The notes under the pieces were generated by a model. The model searched no databases. It was not told the origin of the DNA and worked only from the letters and a program-made list of their open reading frames with translations. From NCBI GenBank assembly GCA_036320915.1, contig JAXBDG010000004.1, forward strand, positions 372,001 through 436,000: a DNA stretch of 64,000 bases, in the 5' to 3' direction. A program made the translations under genes and the position numbers. The first letter of the stretch is position 1, and each line of letters begins with the position of its first letter. This DNA is from Linnemannia elongata (Eukaryota; Mortierellomycota; Mortierellomycetes; Mortierellales; Mortierellaceae). Below, one piece after another: positions 45,301 through 55,111 of this stretch.

Positions 45301-45806
45301 GTAATCTTCGTTCCCTCTGAAAAGTGTACAGATATCAACATCATGGCCTGAAGAACGATCCATTGATGTTGCTTATCAGCTCTAAATTGGGTTGAGAAAG
45401 GAAGAGAACATGGTGCAAGTGAATATAAAGGTAGAAAATAGATGCGTGTTTGTGAGCGGATGAACAATGGTGGATTGGAGCAGAGTTTTGGAGTGGACTG
45501 GGGCAGTGAATAAGGCTTACAGAGCATGGTGGGGTGACACAGGGGTTTTCTATTTTTTGATATGTTTTTCTCGAAGCGAATAAACTCAATGCGACAACAG
45601 CCAGCCCATTGCAATTTTACGTGTAGGAGGGTGTGGAGAGCATCAAAACTCCAAAAAGATGAAAAATCAAGGAACATTTACCGCACCGGCCCAGGCTTCT
45701 AAAACGAATGAACGTCACGCCATCACAAGAGGACCCTCTCGCCTTACTCTTGCTTTTGTTCATCCTTTCTTCATCTTGGCTATCGTTAAGAAAGAACAAT
45801 CTTTTG
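42366..45806. other. 3.4-kb non-coding interval between the C2 paralogs
   Basis: Mostly purine- or CT-rich low-complexity sequence with scattered G+A tracts (43010-43060, 43830-43940). No frame shows a recognisable domain or good codon bias on either strand. Regulatory DNA or an untranslated transcript is possible. Confidence 0.5.
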
Positions 45807-45814
45807 CATAAAAG
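45807..45814 (+). promoter_or_regulatory. TATA-like box for the second C2-domain gene
   Basis: CATAAAAG, about 142 nt before the ATG at 45949, followed by a CT-rich leader and a CACCACCACCACCAACAC patch. Confidence 0.45.
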
Positions 45815-45948
45815 GCACTCCTTCTTCTTGGTCACCCTTTTGTTTTTCTTTTTTTCCCACAGCCTTTGTTTTACATCTCTCTCCCTCTCCTTTTCTCACA
45901 CAACACCCTTCTTTACACACCACCACCACCACCAACACAACAGCAAAA

Positions 45949-47019
45949 ATGATGCAGGGCCAGCCTACCTTGACCGTCACCGCCCACGGTGCCCAGAACC
46001 TCCAAGACGTCGAGACCATCGGCAAGCAGGACCCCTATGTCCAGTTCTCGACCGACTTCACCAACACCAAATCCTTCCAAAAGACCTTTGTCCACAAGGA
46101 TGCCGGCAAGACCCCTACCTGGAACCAGACCTTCTCTTTTGTCCTCGCCGGCGAGCCCGAGCTCTTTGTCGAGATCATGGACGAGGAGACCACCGCCGAC
46201 GCCGTCATCGCCTTTGCCGCTATCCCCATCAACCAGATCGTCCACGCGCCTGGCGGCACCTTCAACGGTATCTTTGACGTTTACACCCCCAGCGGCAAGA
46301 CCCAGGGCGAGATTAACCTGACCTTGGTTGCCCACAACGTCCCTGGCCAGAACACTTCCCCTGCCCCTGCCGGCCAGCCCGTCAAGGGCACCTCGCACAT
46401 CAATATCGAGCATCAGAAGCGTATGAAGTCCCTTGCCAACAGGGAGAAGGCCGCCGATGCCGGAACTGCCGCCTTTGGAGGTCTCTTGGCCGTTGGAGCT
46501 GGACTCTTGGCCAATAAGCTTGTCAACGATAACAAGAAGGAAGCAGAGGCCAAGAAGGAGGCCGAGCGCGCCGCCGCTGCTGAGCGTGAGAGATTCGAGA
46601 ACGAGAAGCATCAGCTCGAGGCTCAACGTCACCAGTTTGAGCAGCAGCAGCAGCAGGCCCAGCAGCAGCAGCAGTCCCACATCCAGGTCCAGGGCCAGCA
46701 CGGATACGGCGGCCAGTCTCAATTCAACCCTCAGGAGCACCACCAAGGCGGTTATGACCAGGGCAAGCACAAGAAGGACAAGAAGGACAAGAAGAGCAAG
46801 CACCACGGCGGTTCCGGCTCCGACTCTGACTCGTCGTCCGACTCTGACTCTGACAATGACAAAAAGAAGAAGGGCAAGAAGTGGGATGCCCACGGTCGCC
46901 ATTACTCTGCCGGCGACAAGGTCAAGTACGACGGTGACAAGTACATCTGCCTCCAGAGTCACAACTCTCAATCTGACTGGGCCCCCACCGTCGCTCACTC
47001 CCTCTGGCGTCGCGATTAA
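45949..47019 (+). CDS. C2-domain protein with C-terminal CBM5/12-like chitin-binding module, 356 aa
   Basis: Single exon, strongly codon-biased. Residues 1-130: C2 domain (IGKQDPYVQF, TWNQTFSF, VEIMDEETTAD). Then SLANREKAADAG and a hydrophobic Gly/Ala/Leu segment (about 180-195, FGGLLAVGAGLLANKL), as in the 41736 paralog. Next a charged coiled coil (EAKKEAERAAAAERERFE), Q-rich runs, a KHKKDKKDKKSK patch and an SDSDSSSDSDSD acidic run. The last 48 residues match the CBM5/12 pattern: WDAHGRHYSAGDKVKYDG, YICLQSH, DWAP and a terminal LWRR. CBM5/12 normally binds chitin outside the cell, whereas C2 proteins are cytosolic and no signal peptide is present, so the combination is unusual. A role at the membrane near chitin synthesis or wall damage is a guess. 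The long antisense frame here is a codon-bias shadow. Confidence 0.85.
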   Translation: MMQGQPTLTVTAHGAQNLQDVETIGKQDPYVQFSTDFTNTKSFQKTFVHKDAGKTPTWNQTFSFVLAGEPELFVEIMDEETTADAVIAFAAIPINQIVHAPGGTFNGIFDVYTPSGKTQGEINLTLVAHNVPGQNTSPAPAGQPVKGTSHINIEHQKRMKSLANREKAADAGTAAFGGLLAVGAGLLANKLVNDNKKEAEAKKEAERAAAAERERFENEKHQLEAQRHQFEQQQQQAQQQQQSHIQVQGQHGYGGQSQFNPQEHHQGGYDQGKHKKDKKDKKSKHHGGSGSDSDSSSDSDSDNDKKKKGKKWDAHGRHYSAGDKVKYDGDKYICLQSHNSQSDWAPTVAHSLWRRD

Positions 47020-47573
47020 GCCAGCAGTTTGTTTAAATTTGCTGGTGGGATGAGAGAGTGAGAGTGGGGTCGTCCTCTTTTTCTCTCCCGTGTAACATAA
47101 CAAAAAAAACATCTTTCTGAAAAATACCCTCACCAATCGATCCCCTTCATGAACTCCAAAATAAAAATACGAGAACTGAAAAAACCTTGGCCTTTGTTCA
47201 ATGGTGTTGATGGTAATACATGCAACGCTTTCGTGACCCTTTTGATTTTTGATGGTGTATCCGCAATGGGACACGGCCTGATCTAAAAATAACCTCGTTC
47301 AATCGCTGAGATGAGCTGGGAACCCATTTTTCTCCATCAAAATCTTTGCCCTTGCTATGGTGCGTGTCGTGGAGTGACAAGAATGGATGCAAGTAAGCAA
47401 TGTCTTGTTAGAAAAAGGATAGCAAAGTACCATGACGATGTGAAAGAGGCTCGAATGTCATATTGCAGAAAGAAGGCGATAGAAGGACAAAGGATGCCAG
47501 AAACGTCACCGAATAACAAGCGCGTTCATTTGTCCCAGTGAGCATCTGATTTTGAGAGCCAAGCCGGCATTAA
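47020..47573. other. Intergenic
   Basis: 3' flank of the C2-CBM gene and upstream region of tropomyosin. No gene seen. Confidence 0.5.
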
Positions 47574-47580
47574 TATAAAG
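47574..47580 (+). promoter_or_regulatory. TATA box for tropomyosin
   Basis: TATAAAG, about 106 nt before the ATG at 47680. Confidence 0.55.
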
Positions 47581-47679
47581 TAGGCTGGGGACTGATCAGT
47601 CTTGTCTTTTCTTTTTTCAACATCACTTTCTCATCTCTCTCTCTCTCTCCCACACTCAACACACACACACCCAATCACA

Positions 47680-48944
47680 ATGGACAAGTTCAAGGAAGTA
47701 AGTCTTGTTTGCCCGTCTGCCCTGCCTGTCGCTTACAAGCTGCCCTGTGCTCGCCTTGCTTTCTTTCTTTTTTCTTTTCACCCCTTGAATACGTATACGA
47801 CGCCCAATTGGATTAGCAGGAACGACATAGCCAGCCTACGTATACATTCCTGGCACAGCGATATTCGATGTTTAGTGAGAGGGACGAGAAAGGGAGCAAA
47901 GAGCATGGTCTGGAACAACACCAACAGCAGCCACCCTCGCCATACGAAGATACATAGGACGACGACGATGCTCTGTGCACCCCCCTGCAGGGAGTCAGGC
48001 GACAAGGAGAACATTGGACCTTCAACAGAGAGAAAAAGTAGATGGAACGACCCTTCAGAGAGCGATCAGATGAGAGATGGTTACACCATGGACCCGAGAA
48101 GGTCATCATCTCTGACCATCACACTCTCCCTTTTCTCTCACACGACACACCTCTACACCAGCGCTTCCGCTCTCCCTCCCTTCAATCAACTGAACCATTG
48201 CCAGCTTGCTAACCTGTTGCACTTCTCTTCTTAGAAAATTGCCTCTATCCGCGCTGAGGCCGATACCGCCCTTGCCCGTGCCGAGGGTGCCGAGACCGAG
48301 CTTGCTGCCTCCAAGGCCGAGGTCTCTGCCAAGGAGCAGGAGGCCATCTCCCTCAACAACCGTATCACCCTCCTTGAGCAGCAGCTCGAGAAGGCCGAGA
48401 CCGAGGGTGCCGATGCCAAGATTAAGTAAGTCATTTTACTTTCTCTCTCTGCATCTTTTGGGGAAGAATATTGGGTTGTTATGTCGATTGTCATTCTTCT
48501 CCCTCTTTTCTTTGTGTTTTTGTTTTTGTTTTTGTAATTGCTGTTTCAGTATATGGTTCGAATGGATTTCCAAGGAGCAAATACCCCTCCCAGGAGTGAC
48601 AAGAACGAAGCGACTCTCCCTCTGCCCATTTTATTATTATTGTCTTTCGCTCCTCATGATTCGAACTCCACCTCAGCCCATCCCTCTTCTCCTTTTCCTT
48701 CTCACCTACACAACAACCCCCCCCCCCGTAATGCACCAGAGAACTAACCCCAACCTCCTACTCTCCAATCACTTCCCATAGGCTCCGCGAGCACGAGTTG
48801 AAGGTTGAGGACCTTGAGCGCAAGGTCAAGACCCTTGAGAAGGAGAACGACACCTTGGAGACCAAGCTCGAGGAGACGACCCAGAAGCTCACCGAGGCCA
48901 AGGCCGAGTTGGACGAGACCTTGAAGGCCATGGATGAGATGTAA
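47680..48944 (+). CDS. Tropomyosin (short, 123 aa)
   Basis: Three exons, join(47680..47697, 48235..48425, 48782..48944). The six-codon first exon (MDKFKE) followed by a long intron is the usual fungal tropomyosin arrangement. The rest is an unbroken heptad coiled coil: KIASIRAEADTALARAE at the N-terminus and KLEETTQKLTEAKAELDE near the C-terminus match fungal tropomyosins such as fission yeast Cdc8. It binds along actin filaments and stabilises cables and the septation ring. At 123 residues it is about 38 shorter than the common 161-residue fungal form; the missing part is internal, between DAKIK and LREHELK, at the second intron (48426-48781). I find no coding exon in that intron. Codon bias is strong, as for a highly expressed gene. 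Confidence 0.9.
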
Positions 48945-49206
48945 AACAGCCCCTTACAATTTACTTATAGACATATTCCCCCCCATAAACACTTATCTAA
49001 ATCACACTTTGGTTGGTGGAATGCAAGTGCTGTGGCCCGGGGTGGTCATGGTATGTGGATGCAAGTGTCATGTACAACATGCAACATGGAGCGCCATCTC
49101 GAAGAACGTCCGGGTTCAGCAATGTCACACAAGTTACCCCACTGGGACATTTGTTTTCTTCTAAAGATACCCTACAGAAAGGCACCTTCGATGCACTCGT
49201 GTGCAA

Positions 49207-49242
<36 letters not shown>

Positions 49243-50060
49243 AGAAATGGCCATCGTTGCACTTTGCCCTGCGAAGGGGCATCTGTGGCGCACTTCACCC
49301 CATGGAGGCATCATCCCCAAGGCCTCACTCAGATTGAACATCTGATTAGTTTGATCAAAAGATTTTGGTGGCGTTCTTATCCCTACTCACTCGTCGTTGT
49401 TGAATGGGAGACAATCGAGAGTGTCCTTCAGCTGTCATTGGGGGCGCAGATCCACACAGACCACGCCTGTTGAAGTGACGAATGTGTTAAAATATCAGTG
49501 CCCAATGACGATTGTCCGTTTTGTTATCATGTATTGAACATGGCAACGTGAGCAGATCACCCCTCGAAAAGAAATCATCAGTGCGGCGATAACACACCAT
49601 GAAGGGGCGTTAACTAAGGATGGGCAAAAAGAGCAGGAGCCCCTGAAAGCAATATCAAAGTCTTTCCCGTCTCTCGGTCCTTCTTCCTAGCAAGCCACAC
49701 GAGCCGATATTACTTATCGTCTGCTCGGTGGTGCAAAATAAAGAAAACAGACTCTTCTCGTTAATTCTATCCCCATACTTCTCAGCATGGAGTATGTTGA
49801 GTGGCAGAGGGAATGATGTTGACCGTTTCTTCTTCGCCCTGTCTTTTTGCTTCTCCTCACTTCTTTTCAATGAGCTCAGTTCACGCTGTTTCTTTTTTCT
49901 TCATACTATATATTATACAGGGGAGAGTATGCATGGGAGGATACTGTATGCACAGGAGAATGTATACGGGAGTATAAAAATATTGGAACAAAGAGCAATG
50001 TCACGCCCTCTACGCTCAGGGACTGTAACAACGCAGTTTTTTATTCAAGGAAGGATATGT
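48945..50060. other. Intergenic
   Basis: (CT)n microsatellite at about 49209-49239, otherwise unremarkable sequence with no gene seen. Confidence 0.5.
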
Positions 50061-52001
50061 TCAGAGCTCTTTCCATTCAGCCATGTTGTTCGCGTCATCC
50101 CACCTGTCGGAGCCCACATTCCTATCGGAACTTATGGCTGTGGAGCCGATCATCGCATGCCACATCATGTCAGTAGCACACCAGCTCTCAATAGTCCAGC
50201 ACCACAAAGCCTCTACGTAATCAGCACGATCCATCTCCATAGCTGCCTCGAGGACTGTACAGCGGAGAATGTCTTCGATCTTCTCGATCTCGGTGGCGGA
50301 TGGCACAATCTTTGCCCTCCTGTTCTCAACCAACCACTGGTGACCATAGTACAGTATCTTGGAAAGGAAGCCGGAAGCGTCTTTCTTCAGAGCAGCCCAT
50401 GACCTGTCCGTCAACCTCGCCTTTGCCGTCAAGCCTGGCTCGTACTCCAACATGCCATCATGCATGACATGTTCGATCTTCTCGCACAAGTTACCGAGAA
50501 TAACTGCCTCGTACCACGTAGCCGAGTACGTCGTTGGACCGAGATCGGGTTCATCACTGACAAGGGCACAGGCTATAATTCGGTGTATGCTGTTGCACAT
50601 CTGCCATGCGTGAGCCGTAACAAGTGACACTGCACCGACAGAGTCGCTTCTCATCCTGCTCAGTCTGTTAAGCACGGCCGTAGTTTTGGTATACGCCAAC
50701 GCCAAATCAACACGGCTCGACTTTCCCTCACTGAGTGTCAAAGTGCCGTTGCACAAATCGCCTGATCCCCAGTCATAGCCAAGATCGACGACATCGTTCA
50801 ACAGACGATTGACGCCACATGTAGCAAGATCTTCGGCACATCCACCAGCTGCCAGTCCTAGTTGTGCAACACCACCGTCGACCAGCATATATGACGCCCA
50901 CAATTTCTTGTCTTCTCAAACAACTCCTCCACGGCGAACTGCGACGGTACGACCAACCTCCTGCTCACGCCTTTGTTTGACCTGGCCTGCTCCAAAAGCC
51001 AACGCACAACCAACAGCATACGCACTGACGTAATCCTTCTCAAGGCTCCTATTCTCCGGGATCATGCTGATGGCGTCCTTGGAGTATTGATCAACGAACT
51101 TCCACCAATCGCCGCAAGGAGAGTTGTCGGAAGCGAGGTTGTAATCGACAAAGAACTTGGAGTCCAACATTAGTGCTGACCAGGCGACACTTCCCCTGCC
51201 GTACATAGCAATCTCGTACAAGACATACACACCAATGTTCTGACGCATGTACACTCCTCTCAATCCGTACATCTTGCAAATCTTGACCCAAGCCTCTGAT
51301 CCAGTCTCATCCCAGCCGGATCCCTTGCGGAGAAGACCTGGCGCGTGAGAACGAATGGCGTGCTTCAGCTCGACTTCGACAAAGTGGATCTTGCTAGTTC
51401 CGAGCGTGTTGGCGTAGGTAAAATCAACTCCCTTATGTGCAGCCCAGTCGGTGAGCGCTGAGTAGATCGAACATGAGACCCAGGCAGTCCAGTTGCACAG
51501 CAGCGAGCTCAAGGTCCTATAACTTGGCTGACCCTTGCGGTTCTTGGTAGCGACAGTCGTAGCATAGAGAAACTGGGCGCATCGGTTCGTGCATTCCTTA
51601 GCAATCGCATCCTTGGCCTTGCCGGCCTTGACATCGTCATGACCAACCCTCAAAGATCCTTGAAACCCACATGACGACGGATCGGTGACACTGAGACCAG
51701 CCAATGCTGCCAAGCCTTCATCGTATCCAATGAACCATTTGGCGCCACCACAACCACCTTGGCAGCCTTCGATAATGCCATTCGTACGTGGCATGTTCTT
51801 CGGAAGCGGAGATGTATACTCCTCACCATCAGGCATCGTGATTGCTACTGAGTATCCACCACGACCATACTCCTCCTCATCCATACTAAGTCCGGGTTTA
51901 ATCAGGGTTCGAGTTTCGAAAGTTTGGTTGATGAATGGACAACTCTCAGCGACGAGACCTTCGTTGCTGTGGCTAACAGCATCAAGCTTGACTTGGGCCA
52001 T
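50061..52001 (-). CDS. Orphan helical protein, about 621 aa, with a short intron or an in-frame stop
   Basis: The frame starts at the ATG at 52001 and runs in one register to 50061 except for a single TGA at 50916-50918. A 75-nt GT..AG intron in phase (about 50981-50907, GGCCAG/GTCAAA ... GACAAG/AAATTG) would remove it, giving AFGAGQ-KLWASY and about 621 aa; otherwise the TGA is a nonsense mutation. The N-terminal part is Cys/Gly-rich (EGCQGGCGGAKW), the rest helical. It carries NDVVDLGYDWGSGD near the middle, comparable to HDISDYARDCYEEN in the 8536-9810 protein. I do not recognise the family. An isoprenoid-synthase-like fold is conceivable from the Asp spacing only. Like its counterpart it borders repeats and 28S fragments. 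Confidence 0.65.
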
Positions 52002-53286
52002 TGAGATGCAAGACAGTGAAGAGTCGAAAGAAGGCTCAGTGATTGTCAAGAACAGGTAGAGGTGGGATCGTTGAAAGTCGGCAAGAATAGAAGGATGAAA
52101 AAACGAATGCGGAGGTTGGCAATGGGCTAGGCTAGGCAGGGACTCAGATAGAGTGGGACAGGAGTTGTGTAACTGGTGTGGTGAAGTGGATCTAAAACGA
52201 TGGTTACTATCTGTTAACAAAAAGTACTAACCACTAAAATACCGTAACGACAGGGATGCAACCGTTAACAAAAGAGGGATATATGCTCTTACCTGATAAT
52301 GCTCAAGAGGGCTTGGGATCCAAAGAGAAAGAGATGGGGAAGGACCCAAAGCGTAAAAGGGAGACGACGGTCGAAGGCGTGTACAGTGTACTTAGTGGAG
52401 TAAGGGATGGATGTCCATTAATAAATAAAGGGAACTATTTACTAAGAACAAGCAGTACAACACTCGCGCGCGAGGAGATAAGGTCTCGGGACACTAACCA
52501 AAATGGAACCAGAGAGTTCTCGTGATTTCGACGGGAGTGAGGACGAGCGCGGGGTATGCGAGAGATGCGAGGGTTCTGCTTCTACAGATAATAATACAAA
52601 GGGGCGACGAAAAGGGAGGAGAGTGTATAATTTATTTTAGCCAAATGGCACCGAGAGCGTCAAGGACCGAGTTCTCTGAAGAACGACTGGGAGAGTTCGA
52701 AGGAGACCGCATATTGTTGTTGATCGAGATGCAGGTAGGAAAAGAGTGATGACAATGAAGTAGACCCTTGGGTTGTTGCTGCTGATAGGGATTGATCCCC
52801 AAATCGATGTGTTTTGTGCTGTTCACGCCGTTAGACGATCTGTCGGCCTGTGGTCGGGTGTTGGGCTACAACAGCGGAGTTCTGGCGGACTCATGGACAG
52901 GGCGTGCTATGGATGATTTATGCATCGATTGGCGGCACACAACGTAGCGAAAGGAGAAGATCTGAACGGGATCTTGATCGTTGTCAATGGGACGAACACG
53001 GGTGCGCATCCATACAGGAAGGTGATAGTATACCTGGGTATATCGAGGACTTCCAGTTCGATGTCAAGGGCAAAAATCAAAAGTCGGTTAAATAAATCAG
53101 AAAAAGCATAAGGCTCCATCCTTCGTTTTTATTACTAGCTAAATACCCCTTAATCCGTTTGTCCCAGGATTTCACAGAAACGTGAACAAGTGAACGATCC
53201 CCGTTCACATCACCACAGACAAGGAGCATTATTTAACGTGAACGCGCCTCGATCTAATGCTCTCAAAAAAATAATTCCAAAAAACT
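52002..53286. other. Intergenic / decayed sequence
   Basis: No gene recognised. A short plus-strand frame starting MAPRASRTEFSEE at 52646 looks faintly like the N-terminal helix of a transposase but stops after 34 codons; I do not annotate it. Confidence 0.4.
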
Positions 53287-53780
53287 AAGGGGTGCTAAAA
53301 CGACAAGGGGGATAGTGATGTACAGCAAAAGACCGATGGATGGTATAAAATAAGAAAGAAAAATTCATGCTGAAAAGGATCAAGGGGATGATGCGTATTA
53401 AAAAGGAGGGACATCCAAAAGATCAAAGTGGTGTCGAAATAACGGGCCGTGCTGGAAAAAGACGATCAAATGCTCCAAAAAAGGAATTTCAAAAAAATCT
53501 AAGGGGTGCTAAAACGACAAGGGGGATAGTGATGTACAGCAAAAGATCGATGGGTGGCATAAAATAAGAAAGAAAAATTCATGCTGAAAAGGATCAAGGG
53601 GATAGCGATGTACAGCAAGAGACCGATGGGTGGCATGCTGAAAAGGATCAAGGGATAGCGATGTACAAAAGACCGGTGGGTGGCATGCTGAAAAGGATCA
53701 GGGGGATGGTGAATATTGAAAAGGAGGGACATCCAAAAAATCAAAGTGGCGTGGAAAAAAAAGGGCCATGCTGGAAAAGA
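53287..53780. repeat. Imperfect 214-bp direct repeats with internal GATCAAGGGGAT units
   Basis: The segment starting AAGGGGTGCTAAAACGACAA at 53287 recurs at 53501 (214-bp spacing) through GGGATAGTGATGTACAGC, ATAAGAAAGAAAAATTCATG and CTGAAAAGGATCAAGGGGAT. The second copy has its inner unit (CATGCTGAAAAGGATCAAGG ... GACCGATGGGTGG) repeated three times with decay. The core word equals the reverse complement of the 10190-10540 tract. Confidence 0.8.
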
Positions 53781-53944
53781 CAAGGAGCAGAATGACCGAT
53801 AAGGTACACCCGAAAAAGCGGAAAAGGGAAAAAGAAGGGGAACAGAGTTACGACGAGAAAGAGGTGAGCTGCCGAAAACAAGAAGAGATATAAAACAGAG
53901 AAGGTACAAACACACCCAAAGGAAGCGTGATATTTTTATACTAC

Positions 53945-54075
53945 TGTTTGTGGCAACCAAGAGTTCATAGTGATGTTGCTTTTTGATCCTTCCATGTCTA
54001 CAGTCTCATGCAGCGGTAGAATTCAGTAAGCGCTGGACTGTTCAGCCTCCAATTGGAACACGAGTAGGAAGTACA
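53945..54075 (+). pseudogene. 28S rRNA fragment (third copy)
   Basis: Plus-strand match to the same 28S segment: TTTGTGGCAACCAAGAGTTC, TAGTGATGTTGCTTTTTGAT, CTTCCATGTC, AGAATTCAGTAAGCGCTGGA, then a fading match to about 54075. Degenerate. Confidence 0.75.
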
Positions 54076-54164
54076 AAGCGGCCTCACTTCTATATAGGTA
54101 AATGAGAAGGGGTAACCGAACGATCATAGCATTTTGAGAAGTGGGTGACACATATGATTAAGGG

Positions 54165-54471
54165 CGTGCTGGAAAAAAGGGATTCTGATAAAAGAGAGAT
54201 GGGAAGAGGGAACATTAAAGAAACTCAGAAAAAGTGAGAGGGGTGCTGTAAGGAGAGCGTACTAAAACAAAGGAGATGGGAGGGTAACGGAAAAGAACAA
54301 TGGAGGGGTGAATGGTAAAAAAAGTGCGAGAGCCTGGAAAAGAGAGGAGTGCCGGAAGGATGTGGTTGGAAAAAGAGAAAGGGATATATGCATAAAGGGA
54401 GGAAACTGAGAGGTAATATCGAAAATAGGCCGAAGTGGATGAAAAATATATGGTACGCCTGAAGGATGGGG
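54165..54471. repeat. Diverged GTGCTGGAAAA-type repeats between 28S fragments
   Basis: Purine-rich sequence with scattered GTGCTGGAAAAAAGGGAT, GGGGTGCTGTAAGGAG and GAGTGCCGGAAGG words, a decayed form of the 53287-53780 family. Confidence 0.5.
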
Positions 54472-54920
54472 ATTGACTGGCTTGCGGCAGCCAGGCGCTT
54501 ATAGCTTATATTGACGTTGCTTTTTGATCCTTCGATATCGGCTCTTCATATCATACTGAAGTAGAATTCAGTAAGCATTAGATTATTCACTCACAAGTAG
54601 GGAACTTACGCTGGGTTTACACCGTCGTGACATGTTATTGGGCATTCCACATAAAATATTTTGTTTTGGGCACCAAACCCTGATTAGCCAGCTATTCAGG
54701 ACAGGATTTTTGTTCCATACCCATGCAAACCCCGCTCACAGCTGGATTAGTGGTTAATTTTTTACATGATTTTGGTTGAAAGGCACAATAGTCTTACCCT
54801 ACTGATGAATTGTTGTTGCAATGGTAATTGAACCTAGTACGAGAAGAGCCGTTCATTCGGATAATTGGTATTTGTGCCTGCTTGTCTCATGGTCACTACC
54901 TTACATCCTGTATCTAGAGG
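54472..54920 (+). pseudogene. 28S rRNA fragment (fourth copy), interrupted by an insertion of about 155 bp
   Basis: Plus-strand 28S blocks: GACTGGCTTGCGGCAGCC, TTGCTTTTTGATCCTTCGAT, CTCTTCATATCATACTGAAG, GCTGGGTTTACACCGTCGTG. The match breaks after GTCGTGACA at about 54637 and resumes at about 54793 with TCTTACCCTACTGATGAATT, AATTGAACCTAGTACGAGA and GTTCATTCGGATAATTGGT. The intervening 155 bp (ATTTTG-rich) is foreign to 28S. Confidence 0.85.
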
Positions 54921-55039
54921 GCCTCCATGGATATGAAGGTGATGATAGGTCGAAGGAGCCGTCGTGTTTTGGAAAAGGAGGATATTATTAGGAGTATTAA
55001 AGTTCTTTATAAATAATTATGTCCGCACCTATGGCAAAC

Positions 55040-55073
<34 letters not shown>

Positions 55074-55111
55074 ATGAAGGAAGGGATATGAAGTATAACC
55101 CAAAGGGCCAT
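54921..55111. other. Short spacer with a poly-A run
   Basis: Holds a 30-base A run at 55041-55070 downstream (28S sense) of the fourth 28S fragment and 3' of the next gene. Confidence 0.6.

Noticed and set aside
45913..47274. 453-codon minus-strand frame, Leu/Val-rich, looking like a membrane protein
   Set aside because: It is exactly antisense to the C2-CBM gene; strong use of C/G at third positions in the sense gene leaves the opposite frame open.
52646..52750. Transposase-like N-terminal helix (MAPRASRTEFSEE)
   Set aside because: Only 34 codons, no inverted repeats or further homology in the flanks.
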